Assembly (NCBI GenBank): GCA_023630585.1
Contig: CM042558.1
Coordinates: forward strand, 17,884,300 to 17,948,299
DNA: 64,000 bases
Direction: 5' to 3'
Source: Cranoglanis bouderius
Lineage: Eukaryota > Chordata > Actinopteri > Siluriformes > Cranoglanididae
Position 1 is the stretch's first letter; each line of letters starts with the position of its first letter. A program made the position numbers and the translations under genes. Under the pieces are notes generated by a model that ran no database searches, was not told the DNA's origin, and saw only the letters and a list, made by a program, of their open reading frames with translations. Positions 55,042 through 64,000 of this stretch are shown in pieces.

Positions 55042-57517
55042 GTTAAAACCGTGGCATTAAGTTGTTGTTTGTTGTGTAGATTTGGGACATAGGAGGACAG
55101 CCTCGCTTCAGGAGCATGTGGGAGCGATACTGCAGAGGAGTCAACGCCATAGTGTAAGTGCTGCTTCCTAAATCGTGCCGGAGCGAAGCATATGCTGCGT
55201 CCCAATTCGCCTATTATCCATCCTAAATAGTATCCGAGATTAGAATTACTGTGTCCCAAATCGTAGTATGTCTACTCTTTCCAGTAAATTTTCAAAGTGT
55301 GGATCCGTGGATTCTATTTCAGCTAATATTGCCCACAACTCCTTATGTGAGGGAGGGGGAGCTTTGTGACACAGGTTTGTGTAAAGTTGCCTCCTGGTTG
55401 ACTGATACAGCCCATAGACTGTGCGAGTTAAACAACGGTTTAAAAGATTAGAAAGGGAGACAGCGTGTCTAAGGAAACGCTAAATAAATCAAGGGAACGG
55501 TAAATTAAATGATATCGTATTTATAATATAAGGAATAACGAATGAAGAAAAGCTGAAATGCAACGAGGAGTTTGTTTACGGCGACAGGTCGTGTAACTCG
55601 GCAACAACATTCTCTTCTTTTGCTATTTTACAAAAAGAGATACCTACTTTTAGTGCATAGTATAAGCAGGCGAATTGGGACACAGAATTAGTTTCTGTCT
55701 TTGGGAGAAAAGTGTCATTTGTTCTTTTGCTTAATGTTTTGCTGTAATTATGGTCATCAAATTCAGGTTCACACCTACACTGTACATATTTGTGTTTAAT
55801 TGTTGATTTCTCAGGTACATGGTGGACGCCGCTGACCGGGACAAGATCGAGCCGTCCAGAAACGAACTGCACAGTTTGCTAGACAAGCCTCAGCTTCAAG
55901 GCATTCCCGTATGACGCTTATACTTTTTGTTTTGTGGTTCAGTGCTGGTTTTCTATATAATATAATCATAATTATAGAGTTTCTTATAATAGCTCGTCCT
56001 GAAGTGTTTTATTCCTCTTATACAGCAGCAATTTACCAACAATTTCAGATGTTTTATTAACTAAAGAATGACAGGCCATACATTTTTATCCATTTATAGT
56101 TGAATTTAATGTCGTGGAACATTGCTATCTCCACCGTTACAGCTTTAACTCTGACTGTCACAGAACGCTGACACTCGAGACGCCTTTTATAAACGTAAAA
56201 TAAACAACTCCTTACAGGAAACCGTATCAGCTGTATAAAAACCAGTGGAGCGTCTGCTATACAAGTCCCTGTGAACGAGCTGTTACTATAGAGACGATAT
56301 CAATTTTATTAGAACAAGTGTTCAGCATTAATATAAACGTGATTTGCAGCTGCTGTTATAGAAAATCCAAATCTCGATATGTGTTTGACTGGAATCTTAT
56401 AAACAGCACAAAGATGTCGCCTGATGATTTTTTTTTTTTTTTTCTGACTCATCCCCTTGTGTCTTCTAAGCTCACGTTCTGGTTTTGTTCAGGTTCTCGT
56501 GTTGGGCAACAAGAGAGACCTCCCCAACGCGCTGGACGAGAAGCAGCTAATTGAGAAAATGTAAGCTTCTGTTTCTCTTCCTCTTTCTGTGAAGGTGTAT
56601 TTTCTTCTTTTTCTGGTTTGCGATTGTTGGATAATGTCGGGTCAGCATGGCCTTGGATGAAGAAGAGATTAGAGGAGAGGACCAAGAGAACGTGTTTCAT
56701 CATATGATGGCTGTGAAATGAAATTGAAATTAAAGGAGCAGTAATTAAACAGCCATGACATTTTGTCCCTCTGCCTTTGACTTGCTTATTTAACAAAAGC
56801 CTTAGCTAGCTTACAAAGATCATTCGCACAGAGCAGGGATTTTTCTCTTCCTGTTTTTTTTCCCCCCCTGACAGCCCGCAGTGCAGTTTGTTTGCGCGAG
56901 AGTCACCATGAGCTCCGTGTCGTTAAGATAAAACTGTTCCGTCCTTGCTTCTTTTCAGGAACTTGGCAGCGATACAGGACAGAGAAATCTGCTGCTACTC
57001 CGTCTCATGTAAAGAGAAGGACAATATAGGTGAGTGTAATCGATTCGCAAGTGCTGATGCGTGCTATTTTGCATTAACTGCTCATGAGAGATCTGTGTGT
57101 CGGTTTATAACGACGCCCCAGTGATCGAGGTGACTCGGGCTGGGGTTCGGTTTTTGCCTCGTCATGCGAGTAAGCGCATAATGAGAAAAATCAATACGAT
57201 GAGATCACCGTGGACTCGCTTGCGCGAAAAGATAAACCTCAGACTGGCTGGAAATGATCTGATTTTATCCTGGTGTTATTTTTATTGCTACATACAAACA
57301 TCTAGTGTTGAATCCCTCAGCCTGCCTCTGTGTAGTATTGCAGATAAACCATATTTTAGCAGCTTATTGCTGATCCTTTCTGCGAAGGGGAATCTCAGCA
57401 CCTAGAAAATCTGCTAACAATAATGTAAAACTGCAAGTTGTTTTTTTTTTTTTTTGTATATTCAAATTTATAAAAATCCTTCTTCTGTACTTCCAAAGGA
57501 ATTCTAACCACTCCTAC

Positions 57518-57565
<48 letters not shown>

Positions 57566-58258
57566 CCAAACTATAAATAAATGAATCATTTAAGTCACCA
57601 GGATAAAGCAGTTATCGAAGATGAACGAATCATCACAGTAATCGTGTCCAATACGCTGCCCTTTTTTGTCCCGCAAGCTTCATGAAAATAAACACCTGCT
57701 CCTGTGATTTTTCTTTCCCCCCCCCCGATTGTTAGGGTTCACAGGATTCCAGTCCCGATCCACTCCTCTACAGCGTGCTACCACTATATAGACTAAAACA
57801 TGACCGATGCATGTTTTTATTGCTTTTAATTATTCATAGCTGCTCAAGCATTTTGCCAGTTTTGTTAGAATTAACAGTGCAGCTTCCACTCAGGTTTTAG
57901 TTCCCCCAATGGCCAGTGAATGATACCACTTTATCACTGTAATGTTGACTCTACTATTATTTCCTGCATGATTCAGATTTTCATTTTATATGAATGCCTA
58001 TAGTAATGTAAATAACCCACGCTGTAAACGTGTGGCACGCTCTTGGGGGGGGGGGGAAAGGCTGGTCCTCATGGTGTAATATGGGATGGGTTGGATTTCC
58101 TGTCCTGTTATAGTGCTGCTGTAACTGTGGTTTCATCGATCTGCTTTATATGAGCTGTGCTTTTGGATATTTGTCTGTCGAATTAAGAAGAATAAGTGCT
58201 AGAGAGCCATATGATTAATTTGATTTCCTCTGAATGTTGGGATTGTCTAAGGCAGATT

Positions 58259-58299
<41 letters not shown>

Positions 58300-58417
58300 T
58301 CTCTCTCCCTCTCTCTCTCCCACTCTCTCTCCCACTCTCTCTCTCCCTCTCTCTCTCTCTCTCTCAGACATCACACTGCAGTGGCTTATTCACCACTCAA
58401 AGTCCCGGAGGAGCTGA
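46003..58417 (+). CDS. arl8b: arl8b, Arf-like GTPase 8B
   Basis: Small GTPase of the lysosome surface. It links lysosomes to kinesin-1 through SKIP/PLEKHM2 and recruits HOPS and other effectors, driving anterograde movement and fusion. Exons: 46003-46125, 53798-53878, 55080-55153, 55815-55908, 56493-56560, 56959-57029 and 58368-58417. They encode 186 aa, exactly the usual length. Visible are the N-terminal amphipathic helix MLALINRLLDWFRSLFW (the family is N-acetylated, with no myristoylation Gly at position 2), the P-loop GLQYSGKTT, switch I IPTVGFN, WDIGGQ, NKRD and SCKEK. The C-terminus is HSKSRRS. Features such as VTKGNVTIKIWD and PNALDEKQ, and the gene order, favour ARL8B over ARL8A. Intact. 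Confidence 0.98.
46229..46279. repeat. (TA)n microsatellite
   Basis: About 50 bases of TA in arl8b intron 1. Confidence 0.97.
46590..46830. repeat. Dispersed fish repeat (CACAAAGCAGCTTTACAG type)
   Basis: GTCACAAAGCAGCTTTACAG, GATCCCTGATGAGCAGGCC and GAGGAACCTCAAAAGGGAAA are phrases of a very common teleost interspersed repeat. No coding capacity; class not assigned. Confidence 0.6.
47071..47109. repeat. (AAT)n microsatellite
   Basis: About 39 bases of AAT units. Confidence 0.95.
47725..49190. repeat. Dispersed repeat with inverted GGGTCCAAGCACCG ends, split by a LINE
   Basis: The left end GGGGGTCCAAGCACCG (repeated once at about 47774) is matched in inverse form by ATGCTTGGACCCTGCC near 49176. 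The intervening left part continues to about 48400, where an L2-type LINE tail interrupts it until 49137. Confidence 0.55.
48410..49137 (+). mobile_element. 5'-truncated L2-clade LINE, 3' end
   Basis: Translates as VISKLDYWNALLPGFPSSSI, KTLQMIQNAAARLVFNQ and VTPLFMSLHWPPVAIRTKFK. A short internal deletion and a stop at 48718 follow, then RTFQLTVPQWWNELPTSI. This is the C-terminal part of an L2/CR1-type reverse transcriptase ORF. The 3' tail GACTTTGGATAAAAGCGTCT ends in TGTAAATG-type repeats, as L2 elements do. Confidence 0.85.
49330..49690. other. Non-repetitive intronic stretch
   Basis: GC-balanced and free of simple repeats, with TAATCATTGTTAAA-type motifs. An antisense reading frame of about 95 codons exists but resembles no protein known to me. 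Better explained as non-coding. Confidence 0.3.
52970..53440. promoter_or_regulatory. Candidate conserved non-coding element in arl8b intron 1
   Basis: A non-repetitive stretch, interrupted by a T run at 53204-53231. It is dense in homeodomain-type motifs (GATTACTGCTCATTACTC, ATTAGATTAAGTAATCAAG, CCATTAATC, TTTAATTGCAG) and TEAD-like GGAATGT at two places. Function is inferred only from motif density. Confidence 0.3.
53798..53878 (+). CDS. arl8b: arl8b exon 2: switch I
   Basis: 27 codons SGQFSEDMIPTVGFNMRK, then VTKGNVTIK. The conserved switch I Thr is in IPTVG. The donor GTATCT runs straight into (CA)n. Confidence 0.97.
53885..53934. repeat. (CA)n microsatellite at the exon 2 donor
   Basis: Fifty bases of CA immediately inside the intron. 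Confidence 0.97.
54285..54500 (+). repeat. Dispersed repeat family A, copy 2
   Basis: TGACACTGGAGACTCCTTCC and TGAATGAGCTGTTACTATAG are shared with 56140-56355 and, inverted, with 19900-20165. Confidence 0.7.
54967..55039. repeat. (TA)n(CA)n compound microsatellite
   Basis: TA run followed by about 48 bases of CA, ending 40 bases before arl8b exon 3. Confidence 0.97.
55080..55153 (+). CDS. arl8b: arl8b exon 3: switch II
   Basis: 24 codons plus two bases: IWDIGGQPRFRSMWERY then CRGVNAI. Contains the G3 motif WDIGGQ. The exon ends in a Val codon split by the intron. Confidence 0.97.
55195..55685. mobile_element. MITE-like element in arl8b intron 3
   Basis: Ends CTGCGTCCCAATTCGCCTAT and the inverse of AGGCGAATTGGGACACAG are inverted repeats of about 18 bases. 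The 490-bp interior has no transposase. No clear target duplication was found. It fills most of the intron. Confidence 0.7.
55815..55908 (+). CDS. arl8b: arl8b exon 4
   Basis: 32 codons VYMVDAADRDKIEPSRNELH then SLLDKPQLQGIP. Acceptor TCTCAG, donor GTATGA. Confidence 0.97.
55909..56492 (+). other. arl8b intron 4 with family A copy 3
   Basis: Contains the dispersed repeat at 56140-56355 (ACGCTGACACTCGAGACGCC, GAACGAGCTGTTACTATAG) and a T run near 56428. Nothing else is seen. Confidence 0.65.
56140..56355 (+). repeat. Dispersed repeat family A, copy 3
   Basis: Shares several blocks in the same order as the 54285-54500 copy, including TACAAGTCCCTGTGAACGAG. The right end TGCAGCTGCTGTTATAGAAA is a phrase common in this family. 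Confidence 0.75.
56493..56560 (+). CDS. arl8b: arl8b exon 5: NKRD motif
   Basis: VLVLGNKRDLPNALDEKQ and LIEK, then a split Met. Gives the guanine-specificity motif NKRD. Acceptor GTTCAG, donor GTAAGC. Confidence 0.97.
56561..56958 (+). other. arl8b intron 5
   Basis: 398 bases with no recognised element. Confidence 0.6.
56959..57029 (+). CDS. arl8b: arl8b exon 6: G5 motif
   Basis: MNLAAIQDREICCYSVSCKE then KDNI and a split Asp. The SCK of the G5 loop is present. Acceptor TTTCAG, donor GTGAGT. Confidence 0.97.
57030..58367 (+). other. arl8b intron 6
   Basis: Contains a T run at 57440-57456, (TTA)n at 57518-57560, C and G runs near 57718 and 58046, and the CT microsatellite at 58261-58365 that forms the acceptor tract. 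No exon is seen. Confidence 0.65.
58261..58365. repeat. (CT)n microsatellite as splice acceptor tract
   Basis: About 105 bases of CT with CCC interruptions, directly before the AG of arl8b exon 7. Confidence 0.97.
58368..58417 (+). CDS. arl8b: arl8b exon 7 and stop
   Basis: Completes Asp, then ITLQWLIHHSKSRRS and TGA. The acceptor lies at the end of a 105-bp CT microsatellite (58261-58365). Confidence 0.97.
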
Positions 58418-60296
58418 AAGAAGAAGCCGGTGTCCCGCGTCCCACCCTGCAGCCAAAGCCCCAGCCTGCCCCCCCCCAGAGTCAAAACGTGGTCCGAACA
58501 CAGCTCCAAACCCCAGATCTCTGCCCAGAATCAGCTTCTGGCCCTGCTTTGAGCTAGTGTAAAAGCCATTTTAAATGTGTTGGGTTTTTTTTTTTTTTTT
58601 AGGCCAAAAACAGTCCTGTGTATCTTTTCTTGGACCCCATTTCCTGACTCAAAGCACAACACAGCCACTCAAGCCCTACTCTCTTTGTCTATTGATCGAT
58701 TGACTCTTTCTCTCTCCCTATCTCTCTCTCCCTATCTCTGTGATTCAAGGCCCTGTTCTCTCATGACAAAACAAACACCTTTCTGGTCAGCATGCACTCC
58801 TGTCAGAACCTTGATTCAATCAACACATAAGCAGATTAGCTTTTCTGTCTGAGGACCGTTTAAACAACAACAAAAAAAACAACTTATATATCAAACACTT
58901 AAAGTGACATAGCATTAAAATGTAGGACGACAATAATGTTTTAACTGATGAGCTTTACGGTGATTGAGGAGCAGTCACTTGTCATTTAGCGCTTATTTGG
59001 AGCTAAATATATGGGATATGAGATAAGATCATCATGTTAAGGACTTTTGCGCTAGAAATCAGCACAGAGCAACAGATGATGTGATCCAGTCGGGTGTTCG
59101 GCTATTTCAGTTTAGATTTTGGGTGTGTCATGTATTCAGCCAACTTTATTCTAACAGCAACAGCTTGTATTTTCATCACACATATTGCTAGAGATGTTCT
59201 TCATTTAAAGCTTCCCTTTGCATCTTTTTCAGGCCCAGAAATGTTCCATGAGTTCCATTCACATAAATGGCACTTCATAAGGTCTTGTCATTTTGTCAGT
59301 TCTTTTTCCTTGCGATTGCAGTTCACCTTGCCAGCATCAGACGACTTTACGAATTACAAACTACCGCTTTAAATTTGTACGAAACGAATAGCCTAAACGC
59401 TGATTCATTTTTTTATTTCTGTTTTTAAACACTGAAGGAGAGCATTTCTTTTGGGTCTTGAACATCTACACTGATCTGGACTCTGAGATCGTTGTCAACT
59501 TATTTATCCTTAAAATCACATAGAATCTGAGCGTAGCTCAATCACACTAACTACTACATGATTTAAAAGAACAAAAACCTAAACAAATATTAATACTAGT
59601 AATCATCTATAAATGTGCCTTGACAATCCTTCTTCCACTACAGCACTCTTAAGCAGAGAAACACTTCATGTCTTTGACTGATTTAAGCTTTAATGTGAAG
59701 GTTTCAGTTGTGTGGCTCAGTGCCTTACTTATGAATATATATTAATATAACCCCATTATCGTCATATAAGGATAATAATGCAGGTTGCGTACGTAGCAAG
59801 GTGCAATTAAAGGTGCGGTTTGTAATTTTAACAAGTGTTACCTAAACCTATTTTAATCATATAATTTTGTTAATATTCTCGCTCGTTTCATCTTGTAAAG
59901 CTTTTCGTATACAGTTTTCTGGCCTAGAAATAAGAACAAGCAGACAAAATGGAGAGTCTGAGCCACATCCCTTGTCATAAGGTGATTCATAAGGTTAATG
60001 TAGTTTCAGCAGAGGGATGGGGTTGTTGTTTTTTTTTTTTTTTTCACTGCAGTTGCAATTCACCTTCATCTGCGCTTTTAAAAATGTGTAGTGACATGTC
60101 ACATTTCAGGTAGTGTGTTCTTTGCAATTGGTTGTTGGTTTTTCTCCCCCACATGGCTCTAAAATAATCTCATTTATGAGAGAGGGATGAAGTTAGAGCG
60201 CCGACGTGTGCAAAATGATTACTTTATAAAAAGCATAGTGCTTTTCCATGGGAGAACAGGACCCTCTGTCTTATTGACTCTTTTGTCACTGCTTGT

Positions 60297-60387
<91 letters not shown>

Positions 60388-60800
60388 TTTCTCCCACTCA
60401 TACACATCTTAATCTCCAATGTGACACCACAACCCTTTGCCAAGTCTCACGCCGCTCTCCCCAGTGCACTATCCTCTCATCTCCTTCACCTTTTGGACGC
60501 TTTTAGGTGGACGATCACCCTCATCCTGAAACACTAATACACCTGAGCTTCTCACCTCTGGACCGGTTCCATCACCTAAACGTCCACCATCCAAAAAGTG
60601 CTGTTACATGTCCGAAAGAAAGCGATTTATCCTCGTCTGTTCTCGCTCTGCCCGTCTCTGTGACACTGTCACGTGTCTGTATGTGCTCTGGACTCGAATG
60701 TGAAAAGAAAAGAAAAAAAAAGCCTGCCAAAATGATCATATTCTCAGCCTTTGTAGTGCAATGAAAGCTTGAATTGTGATGCTATTAAAGTGACAGTTTG
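58418..60800 (+). other. arl8b: Probable arl8b 3' UTR
   Basis: Non-coding sequence after the stop, up to a candidate ATTAAA at 60784-60789 followed by GTTTGTCTGTTT-type sequence. It includes an 88-base CT run at 60297-60384. If the end is right, the UTR is about 2.4 kb. An earlier end cannot be excluded. Confidence 0.45.
60297..60384. repeat. (CT)n microsatellite
   Basis: Eighty-eight bases of uninterrupted CT. Confidence 0.98.
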
Positions 60801-61690
60801 GCGGAAGAAAAAATGGACACAGTTTTGTCTGTTTACCCACAAAAAGGCTTTGAAAGTAGCGTAGCTAAAACATTAAATACAGACGAGCATACAGAATCTA
60901 GTTGAGGTTCTGTTATCTATAAAGATGGATGACAAAGATATTTAAAAAAACAACAACAACAATGCTGGAATCAGTATCTTTTTCAAATTTATTAGACTTT
61001 ATCACTCTACAAGACAAACAAAACGTTTTACAGTGTAACTGGACACAAGTGATTCAAACGGTCGTCGATTATTTATTTTTATTTTAGTTATTTTTATTGT
61101 AATACACATTAGATGGAATTTTATTGGTAATTTGGTAAGGTGATGGTAGAATGGTAAAGTTTTTTTTAATTATAATTATGTATTTTATTTTCATTTTTTT
61201 GGTGTTGGGGAATTGGACATTAGAAGTGATTTGGATGGTAATATAGTTATTAAGTTTTTATTTAATTAAAAAAAAATATTTAAAGTTTAAATTTTTTTGG
61301 GACACGGTCGTAATGTTTGAGGGAAAAGATAAAATTGTGTCCATTTCATTTGCTTTTAAGAACAGTTTAGGCAGTTCCAGTCTGTATGGTCTTCAGTTTG
61401 TTAATAGTATAGCTTAAGGAGTTTACACAGAGGGCGCGAGAGAGTTGATCTTTGTTCTCTGCAGAAATTTAAGTGCCTTTTGCAACCATTTCAGCTTCTG
61501 CATCCCATCATACACAATAAGAAGGAGTTTTAAAAAGCTAATAGAACCGGTTGGAACGCTTTGTAGGATGCTTTAAAAACAAGTTTCAGTGTAACGAGAA
61601 AGTTAACTTTCTACAATGGTTGAAAGAGTGTTGAGCGAAACGTATAAGTCGTGCTTTTCCGTAAATGAATTACATCTGCATGATGACCAT
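60801..61690. other. Intergenic, AT-rich, no recognised feature
   Basis: AT-rich DNA without clear repeat ends or long reading frames. It may still include arl8b 3' UTR. Confidence 0.5.
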
Positions 61691-62305
61691 CAGTGGTTCC
61701 TGATCTCAGAGAAGACGGTGTTGTACCTCCTGTTATATGCAGATCCATGCTTGTCTATGCCACTGGAGGATTACATTGTGTTGGACTGAAATTGCAACAC
61801 AGCAACAGCGGCAGACAATAGCGAGTAGCGTTAGCAACAAGCTAACCAGCTAACGTTAGTGATAACTCTAATGTTGATTATTACCTTCACAGGACAATGA
61901 TTAGTATGGTCAGTGTTACAGATTTAACCAAGTACTATGTCTGTATATTACCTGCTCTAAACCCAATACTGCTGTAAACTCATTTAAAAGCAGAGAAGTG
62001 GAAGTTTACACTGTTCACATTGTCAGCGGCCATGTTGATTTGATGTCACTCTGTAAGCGGAAGGAACTGCTAGCTGAGAAGGACTACCCCAAGCTTACGA
62101 GTTGATTGAATTCAATGAGTTGAGGGGCGTTTTATGTGGCTTTTCCAGGCTGTAGGCAGGGAGTTACAAGTTACATCTTCACCTCAAACTCAGCCTTAAA
62201 AGCGATATCTTAAACTATAACACTAGCTTTAGTGATTTCCCAGTCTTAAGACATCACTTGGGGCTTGATAAGTCCTGATATGAATCCTGATATTGGGAAC
62301 CACTG
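61691..62305. mobile_element. hAT-like non-autonomous element
   Basis: Ends CAGTGGTTCCTGATC and the inverse of TATTGGGAACCACTG, the CAGTGGTTCC terminus typical of hAT elements. The interior (615 bp) has no transposase. Flanking 8-mers ATGACCAT and ATGGAGAT match only partly, so the target duplication is decayed. Confidence 0.65.
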
Positions 62306-62415
62306 ATGGAGATCCTGCTTAACACTAATCGTGATTACTATGCGGCGTTCTTGGTTTTCCATACTTGCTTGCATTTAATGTGCTTTTACAGCTTTTATTT
62401 AGTGGCACTTGGAAG

Positions 62416-63614
62416 TAGAGGTGTGTACAAGAATTCTGATCAATCCCGTCTATTTCTGAAGGTATTCTGACCAATCCTGCCCAACTCCAAAGGAGGTCTG
62501 ACCAATCCCGCCTGCTCCCAAAGAAATTTTGATCGATGCTAACCACACCCAAAGGCATTCTCACCAATCGTGCCCGCTCCGAAAGGCAATCTTACCAATC
62601 CTGCCCGCTCCCAAAGGCATTCTCACCAATCCTGCCCGCTCCCAAAGGCATTCTCACGAATCCTGCCCGCTCCCAAAGGCATTCTCACCAATCCTTCCCA
62701 TTCCCAAGAGTATTCTGACTAATCCTGTCTGACCCCAAAGAAAATTTGACCAATCCTGCCCGCTCCCAAAGGCATTCTCACCAATCCTTCCCATTCCCAA
62801 GAGTATTCTGACTAATCCTGTCTGACCCCAAAGAAAATTTGACCAATCCTGCCAACTCCCATAGAAATTCTGATCAATGCTGCCCACTCCTGAAGGACTT
62901 TTGATCAAGCCCCCCCAACCCAAAGGAAGTCTGACCAATCCTCTCCACTCTCAAAAGAAGTTATTTTGCCCATTCCTAAAGGAATTCTGAACAATCTCAC
63001 CTACTCATGAGGGTATTCTGACCAATTCCATCCACTCCTGAGGGTGTTTTGGCCAATCCCACCCACTCCTGAGGGTGTCCTGGCCAATCCCACCCCACAC
63101 TAAAAGTCTGACCAATCCTGTCCACTCCCAAATTGAAGTTTGACCGATCCCGTTTGCACCTAAGGGTATTCTGATCAATATTGCCCAAGCCCAAAGGAAT
63201 TATGACCAATCCTGTCCACCCCCTGCCCAGATCCATAGAAATTTTGACTCTTACTGCCCACTCCCACAGAAAGTTCAACCACCCCTGACTGCTCCCGCAA
63301 AAAAATTAACTTCTCTCCTACCCACATACGCAGTTATTTTTGCTTGTACCTGCACACTGTATTTTTTAAATGAACTGTGCTAATTTTGTTTACCAAAATA
63401 TAAACAAATTAGTAATTTAAACCACAATGAAGCTAACCAAGATAAAATATTTACTAAGGTTGAATGAAATGCGGAATGCTGTAAACGAGCACCTAATTCG
63501 CTCTCATGTTAATGAACGTGGCCTTTTTCATTTTGCGAACTTCGAACTTCATATCCCGCACCCGGGACCTTTTTATTGGGTCCTATGGGATCCCATTCCT
63601 GATGCACACCTCTA
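62416..63614. mobile_element. hAT-like element carrying a minisatellite
   Basis: Termini TAGAGGTGTG and CACACCTCTA are perfect inverted repeats of ten bases with partial similarity beyond. The 8-bp flanks CTTGGAAG (62408-62415) and GTTGGAAG (63615-63622) match at seven of eight bases, as expected for a hAT target duplication. Most of its 1.2 kb is the 31-bp minisatellite. No transposase. Confidence 0.7.
62431..63290. repeat. 31-bp minisatellite, roughly 28 copies
   Basis: Unit CCAATCCTGCCCGCTCCCAA plus AGGCATTCTCA. Copies at about 62590-62680 are nearly identical and outer ones diverge. A 93-base three-unit block is duplicated in tandem at 62659-62844. Confidence 0.93.
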
Positions 63615-63622
63615 GTTGGAAG

Positions 63623-64000
63623 TCTACTAGTTTAGAGGATTTTAAAAAATCTGTTATTTTGTCAGATATACAACACGAGCGGCAGAAATTTCTCCTTCTA
63701 CATACTGTAGTTCCACTTTCATGAGCCGATCTACACAGCAACATCTATCCAAAGGCGCATACATAATGTCATAAGACATTCATACCACTCATGTTCATAA
63801 CTTGCTCATGGTTCCTACGTGGAGATTATCCTATACATAATATATGAGTGATTGATGTATGCATTATATACGTGTTTTATGAATTGAAATGAGCCACACC
63901 TGTTTCCCAATTCCACACCGGTTGAACAACAACAACGTCTCGCGACCACTCCTTTTAATTTGTGTAAATAAACATAAATAATTCCTATGTTGCGGAATGT
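63623..64000. other. Intergenic end of window
   Basis: AT-rich, with no gene or repeat recognised. Confidence 0.5.

Larger units (their letters stand above)
53879..55079 (+). other. arl8b intron 2
   Basis: (CA)n at 53885-53934 begins six bases past the donor. A family A repeat lies at 54285-54500, and compound (TA)n(CA)n at 54967-55039 lies before the next exon. An inverted-looking short duplication (CCTGCATCAGCTGTG / CACAGCTGATGAAGG) is near 54808-54870. Confidence 0.65.

Noticed and set aside
62529..63278. Several repeat-containing frames at the 31-bp array
   Set aside because: Product of the minisatellite; three 31-base units restore frame, so chance open frames are expected.

Overview
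The window is vertebrate nuclear DNA, most likely from a teleost fish. It has small GT-AG introns, very dense CA/GT, CT and AT microsatellites, several decayed Tc1-type DNA transposons, and an L2-type LINE tail, all typical of fish genomes. The repeat mix would suit a catfish or related ostariophysan, but that finer placement is only an inference.

Three protein-coding genes lie head to tail on the + strand, in the order itpr1 (3' end only), bhlhe40, arl8b. As recalled, this is the order of human 3p26 (ITPR1-BHLHE40-ARL8B), so the block is conserved synteny. itpr1 contributes its last ten coding exons (1118-31105), encoding about 485 residues: the channel domain, zinc-finger linker and C-terminal coiled coil. 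bhlhe40 is complete in five coding exons (37140-39774, 403 aa). arl8b is complete in seven coding exons (46003-58417, 186 aa). All exon junctions were placed by hand at GT/AG sites, and the reading frame is continuous through each gene.

Region by region: 1-31105 is itpr1 exons and introns. The introns carry Tc1-like elements at 3953-5515, 10620-12138, 23298-24837 and 26528-28189, a short non-autonomous derivative at 19382-19793, a SINE-like repeat, a transposase HTH fragment and a 36-bp minisatellite. 31106 to about 32450 is the likely itpr1 3' UTR. 32450-36800 is intergenic and includes a near-perfect 142-bp palindrome between two AT microsatellites. 36800-41200 is the bhlhe40 promoter, gene and 3' UTR. 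41200-45860 is intergenic repeats, with a MITE-like element ending next to the arl8b promoter. 45860 to about 60800 is arl8b with a 7.7-kb first intron. From about 60800 to the end there are two hAT-like elements, one filled with a 31-bp minisatellite.

The three genes do not form a pathway: one is an ER calcium channel, one a circadian/stress bHLH repressor and one a lysosomal small GTPase. Their linkage is an old vertebrate arrangement. I found no convincing new gene system. The most unusual structures are the palindrome, the minisatellite-bearing hAT-like element, and the frequency with which dinucleotide repeats touch splice sites.
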